DNA of 64,000 nucleotides from Zonotrichia leucophrys gambelii. Its lineage: Eukaryota; Chordata; Aves; Passeriformes; Passerellidae. Both the position numbers and the translations under genes were made by a program. Shown in pieces: positions 38,301-50,579 of the stretch. Location: NCBI RefSeq assembly GCF_028769735.1, contig NC_088175.1, forward strand, positions 4,216,001-4,280,000, written 5' to 3'. Under the pieces are notes generated by a model. It had not been told where the DNA came from. It did no database searches and saw nothing but the letters and a program-made list of their open reading frames with translations. Every line of letters starts with the position of its first letter. Position 1 is the first letter of the stretch.

Positions 38301-39811
38301 CTTAATTATCTTTTACATGCCATGCTGTCAGCTCAATGGTTGCCTGTTACCTCACCAAAACAGCTGCAGTGAGCACCAAGGCTTGTCTAAGCTGGGCTCC
38401 TGCTGTAGACGGAATTCTCTGCAATGTGTCACAATCTTAAACTTTACATAGATTTAATACTTCTTTAACCAGCTACCAGGCTTATTATAGCAGCATGCAC
38501 ATTTTAGAATTAAATTTGACTAAATAAGGGGAAAATAAATAATAGTTTAAATTCTATAATGTAGACTATGCCATGAGGTCTTTCAGCTTTTGGAATTATT
38601 TGTTACTGTATTGTATTTTCATATAGTGGAGGAACAGGAACATTGCAGGAACTTTAACTCATGGATGAAGAACAAACCTGTTCTTCTCTGAGTACCTCTG
38701 GGTGGTGTCACAAGGGTCTCCTTTCAGCAGGAAGACATATTTCAGCTCTAGATCTGGCTCTTAAAGGCCACCATGGCCTACATGTCCCTTGAGAGTCCCA
38801 CAAGGGGACAGGACTGCAGGACTGGCAATTTCTCTCTCCAAAGTGCCAGAGATGTTACAGACAGCCAGGCTCCAGGCCAACATCACCCAGGTGTGAGCTG
38901 GAATGAGACACCTTGCTCCAGAGACCAGGGCTCATCAGGGACACCTGCAGAAATGCTCAACAGTTTCCTCCTTTTCTGAAAGGGCAAATGAGATGTTGCA
39001 AGAACACATCTTGTGCCATGGTAACATCAGAAAACAACATCAGACCAAAAACCAAGCTCAATTCATACCAATCTTATTTAACTACCTCTAAAAAAGAGTA
39101 ATACTGAACGAAACATCTCACCTGTTGCAGGGATATCAGCTACAGCTCAAGACAAGGCTTCACCTCAAACAAATGTTTCATCAATGTTTTGTGTTTCAAT
39201 GTTTTATGTTCCAAAAATATAAAGTACCAATAACCTGTAATGTCCACAGGATTTTTAGAGAATGCATTTCCAGATAGCCAGACCTGGTTTGCCCTACTCT
39301 CACACTGTCCTACTCCAATAAAACTTAACAGGAGTTTATCAGTGGTGTTCACTTCCTAAGTAACCATAGCTGGATCTTTTATTTTTATTATTATTGTGTT
39401 TCTCCATTACATCTTTATCAGTATATTTTATCCAAATCAAATGCTGAACTACAAATGAAGTTTTTCAAACTTCCCTAGAAAGTACTTCAATGAAGTCTTT
39501 TGATATTTCCAAATGGATGGTTTTAATAAATGTCATTCTTTTGTGCTAAATTTTGCACTTTTCATTCCTTGATTTAGGACAAAAGTAATGTCTAAGTGTT
39601 TCAGTTTCTTCTGTAAAAGCAATTCCAAGTTTTGACCAGTTCTATAAACTAGACTAGCCTTCAATTCCATTTTAAATGCAGAATAGGTAAAGGGCATTGA
39701 GAATTTGAAGTGCACTTTGAAAGACAACTCTGCAATATTTTACTCTCATCATCACTGTGACTCATGGTACAGCAAGGACAGCTCTGAACTTTTAAAACAC
39801 ATCCAGAGAAG

Positions 39812-39831
<20 letters not shown>

Positions 39832-39843
<12 letters not shown>

Positions 39844-39853
39844 CAAAAAAAAA
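39832..39853. repeat. Poly-A tract
   Basis: About 22 A residues followed by C and eight more A. No AATAAA precedes it within 30 bp and no target-site duplication was found, so a processed retrocopy is not supported. Confidence 0.9.
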
Positions 39854-42459
39854 CCACCCACATATTTTCAGAATACAAGGGCTTGAGAACCATCAAAAGC
39901 CTTTCCTGATTGTGTTTTACTATGACTACTGAAAGTTATTTATTGCCTTTTTCTCTGTTTTTCCAGGAACCTTTAGAAATTTTCTTCCTACTAAGCTGGC
40001 TGTTTTATCTTACATTAAAGGCAAAAGAACCAAAATGCAAAACAGAGAAGGTTGTCTATTTGTTGCACTACAGTGCATCAGAGATTTGCAGAATTGTTAA
40101 CAGAGGCCAACAATTAGCAACAAATGCAGGCTCCTTTCAGGAGATTCTTTTTTAAATGCTTTTTTCGTTAAGGAGAAAAGAAAGTTTCCAAAGTGTCTCC
40201 TGAGTGATATTATGCAGTAGTATCCAGGGATCCTTTTCTTAAACCAGGAATTCATACAGTGTGCTTTTATACAGCTAAGTTGTGCATTTGCATTCTAAAA
40301 CATTTATTCTTAAAGAAGAATCCTTGAAAAACTGCCACAAAATACAATTAAAATCTATCAAGACTGATCACAATTTACACTGGATATTTTATATCATTTT
40401 ATAGTATATAAGGGACCTACCAGCAAAGTTAAAATACATTTGCACTTGGTTCAAGTGTTATAAATGTGAATGTTATGTATGGATTTTTAGCAATATTGAA
40501 GTTAGGTTGTGTGTTAAGACTACTGACACTATATCCATAAACCCCCTGTGGGCACAGCCTGTTAGGTCAATGCATCCTCACTGTTATTTAGCTGCTGCAT
40601 CACCAAAAAGGAAATTTAGCCAGGTTGTAATTCTGGACAGAATTTGACTCCCAGAAGGAGAAAATTAGTCAATTGAAACTAAATCCTGAAGATTCAAATG
40701 ACATTTATCTCTGAAAACTGCTCAAGATGGTGAAAGCTTTGGCTTGGGGATCCCCTTATGTGTGAAGGAAAATACATGGCAGCTTCTCTGCTAACTTTTC
40801 TTGGGTACTAAGTACTGCCCATGTTGAAATCCCTTTTCTGTTATTCTGTATGGAGCTCTTCAGCTGAGGTCCTTGTCATGCATTTTTGTTGTACCTTTGG
40901 GAATTGATGTGCTGTGCTCTGCAAGGAAATATAAACTGAGGGAAAACCTTTTATTTCACTTCTGTCTCAGCTGAATTCAATGAGATTCCACTACAAGAAA
41001 AAGCTGGCTAAGGATAAAATCAGGCATGGCCTTTTGGGTCTCTGCAAGGCACCTCCTGAACCCTGCGCTATGGACAAGGATGCCCAGCAGGGATGGATAA
41101 GGAGAAGGAAAAAATCACAAATGGTGCTGGGACACCTTACCCAAACACCTTCATGGTCAGGGAAATGCAGCTATGGCTCCCCATCCCCATGGATTGTTCT
41201 GTCAGTGTCCAGCCACTGATGAACTTTGGATTTTTCAGTCATGGAGTATTTGTTTTATAGATCTTGGCCACAGAAAGATTTTAGCATGTGGCTTGGATTC
41301 ATAGGTCCTGATAAATGCACCCCCCCATATATCCTCAATGCCCCAAGTACTTAAGGTCCCTCTGCTCTCCCTTGGTTCTCTCAAACACCCTGGAGTTACT
41401 CCTGCCGCATACAAATAAGTGTTCCCAAACCAGTGTATGAAAAAGAAACAAAATTTTACATTTACAAGCATAGAATTTAGCAAGTGACCTCACTTTTGAG
41501 TTATCAAAAGGGTGTAGAGATATCTCTGTCCTATTTTCTACTTTCCTTCTCAGATTTATGCATTATGTCTTCTCCCTATTTAAAGCTGCAAAAAAGTCTT
41601 TGTGAACCCCAGAAAGTGGCTTGTGCTGCATTAGTTTTCCATACAATGTCCACAAGACCTCAGGATCCCTGAAATACTTTTACAAGATTTATAGAGGGTA
41701 GCTAAGAAAAGCAGACTTAAGAGGTTAAATTTACTTTATCTGTGGAACAATTATTAGGACTTTCCAAGCTGAAGCAATGCTGATGCTCTCTGTTGTGCTA
41801 GCTGTGAATATTGTGACTGGGAGTAGAAGGATGTTCAGGAGACGACTGGGGTCTCAGGGAGCAGGAGCTTAATTCTAATCTCATCTGCAAGTGAATCAAC
41901 CTAGTGTCTCAGCTTACCATTTCCAAAAATTGAAAATGGTACATCTCTTCCCCAAATGAGATTCAGAAGATAATTTCACCAATGTTATGAAATGCTCATG
42001 TAAAGATTAATGAAAATCCTAGAATATAAACATATCCCCAAGCTAGGACCAAAACTAAACAAAAAAAAGTATAATTAGGAAAAAAATTACCCTACTTGGA
42101 AATTAACTGTGATTTCATTTTTTCACACATGACTCATTTGCTCAAAACAGAGGAATCCACTATGGAAAGAGAAATATAGCAGGTGAAATTTTAATCAAGC
42201 TGTCAAGCTTCATTCTAATTCTCAGGCAGTCTACGTGGAGGACAGAAAGGCAGAGGAAACATTAAAACCGATTCTCCTAAAGAGATGGAGAGACAGAAAG
42301 CAACAAGCTGTGCTGATATATTAATCATCTATTTATAATATGTAATCTTTTCAACTTCTGTCATGTTAAAATCAACAAAGAATTTAGCTGGAGACAGCCA
42401 CAAAATGAACTGATTACAGCTTGCGCATAGCAGCGATGAAAGAGCAGATACACAGAGCT

Positions 42460-42949
42460 ATGCAAATGTGCAATGGAACATGACAGGGAGCACAGCCAGT
42501 GAGAGAGCACACGGTAATTGCTGGGCTCTGCAGCTCTCCAGCCAAAACGCCCCTCTGATCATTCCTTTGTTCTCTAACTGGCACATTTTTGGCAAGGAGG
42601 AGGGAGGGGGAGGAAGCAAGCTGGAAGTGAACTCGTGAAAGAAAGCTGCTGCAAGTGCGTGGAGTGCCAGAGCAATGGAAGGGCTTCAAAGTGCCCCCAT
42701 GGCCAGTCCATTCCTCCCAGCAACTGGAGGAATCCTGTCCAATAACCTCGTGCAGACAGTGCTTAAAGGCTGACATTTGCCCTTCTAATTCCACTGGAAA
42801 TCCTCCATGGAGGCAACACAGTGAAATGCAGCCCACTGGATTTAATACTGGAAGATCCCTCTCTCCAGTGAACTGCCTGGGGTCAGGACCAAGTCTGAAA
42901 GCTCTCTGTGTAGGAAATAAGACAGACCATTTAATGCACATATTTGCAT
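42460..42949. promoter_or_regulatory. Two perfect octamer (POU/OCT) motifs
   Basis: ATGCAAAT at 42460-42467 and ATTTGCAT at 42942-42949 are exact octamers in opposite orientation, 482 bp apart. They lie in a segment with higher G+C than its surroundings. An octamer is short enough to occur by chance, so regulatory function is inference. Confidence 0.25.
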
Positions 42950-43508
42950 GAAAATCTGCTTAAAGGAGCACATTAGCAGTTTCATAAACCCAGGGCAGTG
43001 GTACAAGTCACTTTGGAAAATAAAACCCTGAATCCAAAAGATAACCTTCAAAAGTACCACTGTCCTCCCTGGTTTGTGCCATTTTCCCAAGCATTACACC
43101 TACACCTGTAACAGCATTTTACTATCATTTAGTTCAACAAAAGTTAGAAACTGGCCCTTCTGTGCAAGAATGGGGTCTTGTAAGTGAGGCATCACCTTCC
43201 TTCACCATCCCCTCTTAGCTTCCCCTCCTGCCCTGGGTCCATATCTGGTCCCAGGTCCATACTCCTCATTTGTCATGATCTCCTCACTCTTCTCTGTTCA
43301 GTATTAAGCATCTAACCAGCATGGGAACTGAGGGAGAATAATAAAATACTGGTTTGATACCACAACACACCACATCCCTAACTTAGTCCCATGCAATTAA
43401 AAATTGTTACAGCCTCAGTAACCTCATTGTGTAGAGCTAGGCCCAGCATTAATTAACAGTGATTTGCAACTTGGAAAAGTAAACATTAAATGTGTGTCAG
43501 GGCCTCTC

Positions 43509-44058
43509 AGAATCATAGAACCATCATTGTGGCTGGACAAGACCTTTAAAATCATCAGGTCCAGCCATTAACCCAGCACTGCCACATCCACCACTAAACC
43601 ATGTCTCTAAGTGCCCTCTCTACACATCTCTTAATCTCCAGGGATGGTGACTTCAGCAGTTCCTGGGCAGCCTTTTCCACTGCTTGACAACTCTTAAAGT
43701 GAAGATATTTTTTGTAATATCAAATCTAAACTTCCCCTGGCACAACTTGAGGCCGTTTCTCCTGGTTCCATCACTTGTTACCTGGAAAAAGACACTGATC
43801 CTCAAATGAGTGCTGCCTCCTTTCAGGGAGTTGTAGAGAGTGGTAAGGTCCCCCCTGAGTCTCCCTTCCTCCAGACTAAACACCCCCACCTCCCTCAGCT
43901 GCTTCTCATAAAACCTGTGCTCCAGACCCTTCATCGGCTCTGGCCCCCTCTCTGGACATACTCCAGCACCTCAATATTCCTGCAGAATTGAAGGGCCCAG
44001 AACTGGGCACAGCACAGGAGCTGTGGCCTCACCAGGGTGGAGAACAGAAGGAAGATCA
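43509..44058 (-). mobile_element. CR1 LINE 3' portion, about 550 bp
   Basis: This is the longest CR1 fragment in the window and lies on the minus strand. The + strand opens with cagaatcatagaacc, the complement of the 3'-terminal octamers. It then runs through the 3' UTR complement and into the C-terminal part of the reverse-transcriptase ORF (open on the minus strand at 43653-43934). The 5' limit falls near 44058, after the cacagcacaggagctgtggc block typical of CR1 further upstream. It is 5' truncated, like most avian copies. The 93-codon frame is a transposon remnant; no complete ORF2 or endonuclease is present. It is moderately diverged but recognisable along its whole length. Confidence 0.92.
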
Positions 44059-47000
44059 GCTTGCAAACCATAGGCTGTATTTACAGCTGATTGTTTTTAT
44101 AGTTCCTTCACAGTCACTCTTCTTCAGTGCTTGATTCTCTATTTATTATGAGGTGTCTATTACACATTGTAGTTGTAAGTCTTCTGTACTGTGTTCAGTA
44201 TGCACATTTTGGTATATTTTTTTAAGATTTGCTCAGTATTCGCCTATCTTTTGTTCCTTCTATTTTCCAGTGGCTCCAGTGTAGCCAGGCACTCCTGACC
44301 ATGCCAAGCTTTTGGAACATCAGCTAAGCCACTGCAATGGGGCCAGCCTCATCCTCAAAGGTCAGCTTCACTCAAAGAAATTAGTCACAGATTTAACTCT
44401 ATGAAGTCAAAAGTAGGGAATTAACTTCAGTATAACTCATTTTTCCTCCAGCATAAAGCTGAGCATGTACCCCATGCTTTGGTAGATGGGAAATTTTAGA
44501 GGTTGGTTCAGTAGGGGGGAGGTTATTGATTTCTGGGATGAAGGGAATTTTTTAAGGTTTGGGGGAAAATATTATGTCCAAATTGAAATGATGAGTTATT
44601 AAATATTTTATATTCAGAAATCTCTGGGACTTTTTTAGCTTTAAGACAAAAAATTCTATAGGACAAAGCTAGAGAGTTCTGTTCCTTTGGGACATCCTGA
44701 ATAAAAGCAGAAGTTGTGTGTTTCTGCTGCTGTATTTTGCACCCCATCTGGTAGAGTCAGATATCAAACCCAGACTGTCTTTGATTCCAGTGGGGGAAAG
44801 TAAGAAGAAAATAGCCTTTGGCAGAGAAATCAGATCTGTAACTTCTTAAATATTTCCCAGAAATATAAGGCACAGAATTTCACATCTCCTAGAGGAGGGA
44901 TGTGAGCTCAGATTTTGTATATCCCAGATATATGCTATAATCTCTGCCTTACAGACAAATGTGGTGATGGGTGACCAGAAACTGGTTTTAGGGTGATACT
45001 TCTTAATTTTTTTAAAATAAACTTTAACTGATACTTGTCTTTTTTTGTGAATCAATATGACCAAAACAAGTTGTAATATCATGAGCAACTTTTAGTGAGA
45101 TCTAAAAATTAATAACCTTAAGAGTTCATATACTTTTTGTTCAAATGTTGAAAGCACCCCAATATATTATCTGGATTCACTTCTATGTAAATGCATATGT
45201 ATCACCTTGTTTATTTCTTTGGTTTCTTGTTTTCTAAATAAATTCCCATATCTATGGGGAGAATTGAAAGGACTTCTGTATTCCTTTGCTGTAACCTGAA
45301 AGAATAAATCAATTCCTAGTTTCCTCTAATTCAGGAAATAAATATCTCTTTCACAAAAATGTATTTCTTTTCCACCCAAAACCTATGTTTTGCCAGCATT
45401 TCCACTCTAGACAGATGGAAACAGGGCTCATGTTGCTGCCAGAGGCATCTGCTAGAGGGCTACACTTGGGGTGCAGAACTCGGCTGTTTTGAAATGAAAG
45501 ATTATTACATCAACCCAGTGGACAACCTGTAATTGCCTTGCTTTATTTCTTTATTCTTTATTTATTTCTTGCTTCTTTATTTCAGCTGGAAATTTTAATG
45601 TCACAATCCTGTCTTCCTATTAGTCTATTACAAATAACCCTTCATTAGACAAACATCAAATTAAGGTAATTGAAAGAAACTGATCAATAACTTTCTGCCT
45701 AATTCATTTGGTTCAAACTTTGTTCTTCCAAGCCTTTTCAGACACTGCAAGTCACTCCAGCCAGTATCTGCTGAGAACAGCCTTTTACCAAACTTGACTG
45801 ATCTGACCATTTAATTTGAAGGTGCTCACCTGCAAGTTAGCTCACATCACACAGAGGGGGCCCAGTGTGACCTGAGAGTTAATCTTGCATTAGCAGATGT
45901 CCACTGATGGCGCTGCCCAGAGAAAGGAGACTGAAATATGGCACAATCAGATCATCAGTGTGACTCTAAATGTCTGGGGCCAAGGTTGCTAAAGGACTCT
46001 CACATTCAGCTGAGTCCAAACTCCTGCACTTTCCTGCATCCTTCACATGCTGCTGTTTAACTTTCTTCCTTAGGGGAGGAATTTTCCAGTGCATGGCTTG
46101 CAGATGCTTTTCCACTTCTAAACTCTTCCCCTGTGCAGGGTTTTGGTTTTTCTCAGTATTGACATTTCCATGCTTTCAGGGCTGGCCATACAAGATTTGC
46201 AGTGTGGGATCAGATGAATTGCCAGTCTTATCAGCATCCTGATTCCTGAAGGAATGAGGTGCACTGGGCAGTAACTCAATAATCTCAGAGAAGAAGGGCT
46301 GTGTGTTTTGTTCTTTAGGGTGGAAAGTAGGGGAGCTCTAAACTTTCTCTCCTCCTGATAGTGCCTGACAAACTTGATTCATGTGGATCACATTGATTTT
46401 TATCTTATGACAGTTTTTGTTTCATACAAACATACATTGTTCCTGTGGGGTTTTTCTTGTTTGTTTGGGTTTTAGTTTGGTTTATTTTTTGTTTTGTATT
46501 TAATTTGACTTTAACAAAATGAAACACAGAAAAGGGGCAAACAGGCATGTCCTTGAAGATCTGAAAGCTCTTTGAAGTAACTTGGCTGACTTTGCATGTT
46601 AACAAGGCTCAGCTGTGAAGGCAATCTCAAGTAAACAGAAAGCAGTAATATCTTGAATGACTGTCTAGAGGGCAAGTGCTTGCACCAAGGTAAACCAAGC
46701 ATCTACCACACAAACTCGAAATTCATCCATTTCTCCCTCCTGATATTAATATCTGAATCTCAAAGGCTTTCCCCCAGCCTTTTGTCCTTCTTGATTCTCA
46801 CATTTGTTTAAAAGCTACTTTTCTGAATAGACTTTCTGTTTCTCATTTTGTTATAAAAAATTAAAATAATACAGACCTTTGAGGAATGAGTAAACTGTTA
46901 TTAGACATAAGTGGAAAACAAATAAGTTGTTGTAATAATAACTGCTTATAGAGAGCAGATTGCCTAAGTATGCAAGAGGAAATTAAATGAAAGATAACAA

Positions 47001-47267
47001 GATTTTTTGATTGCAACTGACTTCAAAACTGATGTATGAAGAAAAGGAATCTTCATCAACCTACATGACAACCAAATCACACCTTCATGCCTTCATTTTC
47101 AAGTGCTTATCAGCCCATTAAATCACCATGGGAAGGTTATAGATTGCAGAATTACCGTGTTACTTCACAGTATTTTTGACCATTTCTCCTAAACCTGGGA
47201 GCTGGCATTTTATGGGATTCCAGTGTGTGACTTTCATTTCTGTGAAAAGGCTTAGGGCCATGGGTTG
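44059..47267. other. Unique sequence, no gene seen
   Basis: About 3.2 kb with open frames of 93 codons or fewer. A CTTTATTT-type pyrimidine tract lies at 45541-45583 and a T/G-rich patch at 46440-46505. Nothing else was recognised. Confidence 0.55.
45541..45583. repeat. (CTTTATTT)n-like low-complexity tract
   Basis: Imperfect repeats of ctttatttct and tttatttatttctt make a T-rich strand. Confidence 0.75.
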
Positions 47268-48185
47268 TGTGGTGGTTTGACCTGGGCTGGATGCCAGGTG
47301 CTGCTCCATCACTCCCCTGCTCAACAGGACAGGAGAGAGAAAATTCAACAAAAACTCATGAATTGAGATAAGGATGGGGAAGAGTTAACTCACCATTTAC
47401 CATCACAGGCAAAAAAGACTCCCCTTGGAGAAAATAATTGAATTTATTATTAATCAAAATCAGAGTAGGATTACGAGAAGTAAAAACAATCCTAAAAAAC
47501 ACCTCCTCAGTACTCTTCCCTCCTTTCGTCGTAACTTTATTTCTAGATCTATACCTCCTGCCCCTCCCTGCCCTGAGCAAGTGGAGGCAGGGAGGAAGGA
47601 ATGGGGCTTATGGTCACTTCATCTCCTGGTCTTTCTGGTGCTGTTCCCTCCTCAGGGTGAGAAGCCCTTTCCCTGTGCAGCAGGATGTTCTGTCTGGAAT
47701 ATAACTCACACACTGTCCTATTTTCAAGGCTATCAGTGGTGGGATGAGAGAGGCTGTGTCAGACTGGTTTGGTGTTGAATTATGCCAAAACCAGTCTGAC
47801 TCATTAGCCCCAAACTTAAACATCCACCTATTGAGGTAAAGATGAGGCAGATATGGTAAAACATCCTGATATAAAAATGCCCAGATGACACAGCTGACCT
47901 GGAGATATGTGATTGACAGTCAGCCATGATAAAAGTCCAGACCCACAGTCCCATTTTAAATCAGTCCCTTCTAAAATATCCCTTCCTGGAGTGTGCATGA
48001 AGATTCCTGCCTTGGCTGGGGATGTTCCTCCAGGCCCCTCTGGTGACCATCTCTGATCACCTCAGCCTCAGTCAGCAGCAGCTCCTGGATCTGCCTGGCA
48101 TTGACCCTGTTAGACACAGGGAAACTTCCAGCACCTTCTCACAGAATCCCCCCCTGTAGCCCCTTCACTACCAGAACCTGAAATA
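47268..48185 (-). mobile_element. Long LTR-like segment (avian ERV), antisense
   Basis: The + strand opens with gtggtttgacctgggctgg, followed by ggatgccaggtgctgctcc and gacaggagagagaaaattc. These are blocks I associate with a common bird LTR read in antisense. On the minus strand a polyadenylation signal lies where expected (TTTATT on +, 47443-47448). The far end carries ctggcattgaccctgttaga and cttctcacagaatcc blocks, matching the other end of the same LTR as I remember it. The middle (about 47730-47960) is unfamiliar and may be an insertion or a divergent part. No internal viral genes were seen. Boundaries are approximate, no target-site duplication was identified, and the family name is not claimed. 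Confidence 0.55.
47758..47800. repeat. Perfect 13-bp inverted repeat (hairpin)
   Basis: The arms are gtcagactggttt (47758-47770) and aaaccagtctgac (47788-47800), with a 17-base loop; GG/CC pairing can extend the stem past a one-base bulge. It lies inside the antisense LTR-like segment, in the part that resembles no LTR I know. No U run follows it. Confidence 0.85.
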
Positions 48186-49450
48186 GAATTTGTGTTTTGA
48201 CGCCAAATTCAGATTTCAGGGGAAAAAACATCTCCTCTAAGCAGTCAGAAACCACATATTGTTACCTGCATAATAGTCTTGATAAACAAGATGGGGTGCA
48301 CCTTCTGCTTAAATTTACCTTGATATGGGTGTGTTGAGGGACAGTCTATAATCTCTTTAGTGTACAAGACTGGTTAAGGCATTCACTTAGGAAAAGGGAG
48401 ATGAACATTTTAAACTCTCCCTTCTCATCTTTTGGCAAGAATGTTGTCACTAGCACCAGAGTAGTCATGGGAAAGAATATGATTTCTCCAGTTCAAGCAA
48501 ACAATAGGGGCAGAAATACGCTTATTTTGTACTTTTGTGTTTAAGAAAAGCGAATTAAGAAAAAAACAAACAGTTTTCTTGTTTCAGTTTCCCTTTCCCA
48601 GCTGAGCATCTCAGCTGTGAGCAGATTCCTTCTTTGTTCTCCTAGCCAGGAAAGGCTTTCCAAGATAAAAGTGAGCAATCATTGGGACTGGCACCATGCT
48701 GCAGGCCATGAGCACAGGAGGATGATCTGGAGAGCTCTGAAGCCAGCCCATGCCCTGCAGGATTTGCTCAGGTAGGTCTCCCCCAGCTCCTGAGGCTCAG
48801 GAGTGCCGGTTGTGAGTGACTGTCACACGCTGCTGGCCCCTTCAGCTGTGAGAGAGCCACATAACCCAGATCTGAACATACCCTGCAGGCACCATTCCTC
48901 TTCATTTTGTTATTGCTTCTACTTTTAAGTGCATATCATTAAGCACTGAGTCTCCAGAGAGCTGTAGTTAGTATTTCTATTTTTTTTCTTTAAATCAAAT
49001 TATCTCCTAACTGCTGTATCATGAAATTACAGAGCGCCACAAAATAGAGAGGTAGTTTGTGCAATAGACATTTTTAAGAAAGAAAAATGATTAAGGAAGA
49101 AGTAGAGCTGCAATCATTTCCCATCCACCTAATGATGGTGTCGTGCTTTCCCAAGGGCCCTTGTCACCTGTTCTAATTCACTAACTCTGACACTTTGTGT
49201 GCAACCGCAAACAACTAAAATCAATGGGAAATGGAAATGTCCTGACAAGGCCAAATTGAGCCCACCTAGGCTGTCAATGATTTCTTCACCCTTATTAATG
49301 TTGTGTGAATGTCCCTGGGTGTACCATGGTCAATCACACAAAAGCAGGGCAATGCAGAGCAATGCAATGTGCCTGGTCTCCAATGCAGAGCCCTGGGGTC
49401 AGGCATCCTGCAGCACATCAGGGGAGCAAAGGACCCGGGAATGGCATCTA
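48186..49450. other. Unannotated sequence
   Basis: About 1.3 kb. The longest frame is 91 codons (49199-49474, plus), unrecognised. No repeat or RNA gene was seen. Confidence 0.5.
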
Positions 49451-49550
49451 ATCCATGCTAATAAAAAGAATTAATAATTTTAATAGCTAATAATTATTAT
49501 TTCTAAGTAATATTTTAAGAATTAAAGCGTGTAAAAATTTAATGCTATTT
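49451..49550. repeat. Duplicated AT-rich segment, copy 1
   Basis: About 100 bp shared with 50475-50579 in the same orientation. Shared blocks are atcca(t/c)gctaataa, gctaataattatta, aatattttaagaatta and gtaaaaatttaatgctattt, separated by small indels. It is either a local duplication or two copies of an unnamed old interspersed repeat. Confidence 0.8.
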
Positions 49551-50474
49551 CTGATCCTATATCGAGAGTTTGGCTGCAGAGATTGTCTTGCCACTCAAGA
49601 TGTCATTGAAGATATGGGAGTACCTTGTACATTATTTATAAACAACCAGCTTGCCTCCCTTTCTGCACCCTACTCCAAATATTCATTTAAAACTACTTTT
49701 AACTTTTCATTGTAGTCTTTTAATGTGCTGTTATTGTATGTAGGGTTTTTATGAGAATCCACAACAGAAGTGGGTATTCCTCACTTTATTTTATTCAGGT
49801 AAATCTCAAGCCCTGTGAAATACAGTCATTTAGGAAGGTAGGCCTTGGGTCTCCTCTTCATTGTGCCAAATGGAATCTCCATATTCATATTTTGGAAAAT
49901 TTAAAACTTACTAATTTGCCTTTTAGATTTTTCCTAATTAAAAAATAATATGTTTTAAAAATCAGCTCTTTTACACTTCTCTAATTAAATTTCCACAGGA
50001 TATTTTTTGGTGGGAGAATTCAATTAGGTTTTAATTTTAGTAATCAAAAAAGCATTGGTGCTTTGAGTATTTGATTTTTAATTTAAAAATTTGACATGGC
50101 ATTCCAATTAAAATGTTCAACAGTTGCATTGTAGCATAAAAAGTCTATTACATGTGGTAATCAGGAGAATCCAATGACCATAAAAAATGCAAACAGTATT
50201 TCAAGCACCCTCAGGTAATAACCATATTTAGCAAAGACTAAATACTTCAATTACAGCTGCCTATAGCAGCTCTGATCACTCAGAACCCATGGCAGCAAGT
50301 GGAAGCAACTTTTTACCTATCTCACCTTTGGATAAGGTTATACCTTGAAAATGCCACCTGAATTTAGGTCCAGCAATATAACCAAACCTGCCAGAAGCAG
50401 CATCAAAAAGGAAGTGTTGACTCTGCTTCTCATTCCTCAAGCTCACATAAACCCACAAGAAAATAAGAAACCAT
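49551..50474. other. AT-rich sequence between duplicated segments
   Basis: About 0.9 kb, strongly AT-rich from 49900 to 50130, with several AATTAA/TAATTA cores. No gene or known repeat was recognised. Confidence 0.5.
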
Positions 50475-50579
50475 ATCCACGCTAATAAGATGAATTTGTC
50501 ATTTTCAAGCTAATAATTATTAATTCTAAGAAATATTTTAAGAATTACAGCACCTACATGTAAAAATTTAATGCTATTT
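50475..50579. repeat. Duplicated AT-rich segment, copy 2
   Basis: Direct-orientation partner of 49451-49550, offset by about 1,024 bp. It carries the same ordered blocks with substitutions and short insertions, including an extra ccta before catgtaaaaattt. Confidence 0.8.

Larger units (their letters stand above)
35409..43508. other. Long unique stretch, no gene seen
   Basis: About 8.1 kb. It contains the homeodomain-site-rich block at 38030-38300, a poly-A tract at 39832-39853 and two octamer motifs near 42460 and 42942, all listed separately. The window's longest open frame lies at 42414-42941 (minus, 175 codons). It has no recognisable domain and partly overlaps a 98-codon frame on the other strand. 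I treat it as chance. A polypyrimidine-AG precedes an open frame at about 39966, but no coding homology is evident. Confidence 0.55.

Noticed and set aside
39700..39853. Processed retrocopy ending in the poly-A tract
   Set aside because: There is no AATAAA within 30 bp upstream, no recognisable transcript sequence and no target-site duplication.
39910..40155. Exon after a polypyrimidine-AG at about 39966
   Set aside because: The acceptor-like signal is common in T-rich DNA, and the translated frame shows no recognisable domain and no matching donor was evident.
42414..42941. 175-codon minus-strand open frame, the longest in the window, as a gene
   Set aside because: No domain, signal or splice context is visible, part of it overlaps an open frame on the other strand, and its length is plausible by chance in 64 kb of six-frame sequence.
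43653..43934. 93-codon minus frame as a host gene
   Set aside because: It reads through a CR1 3' portion on the same strand and matches that element's ORF.
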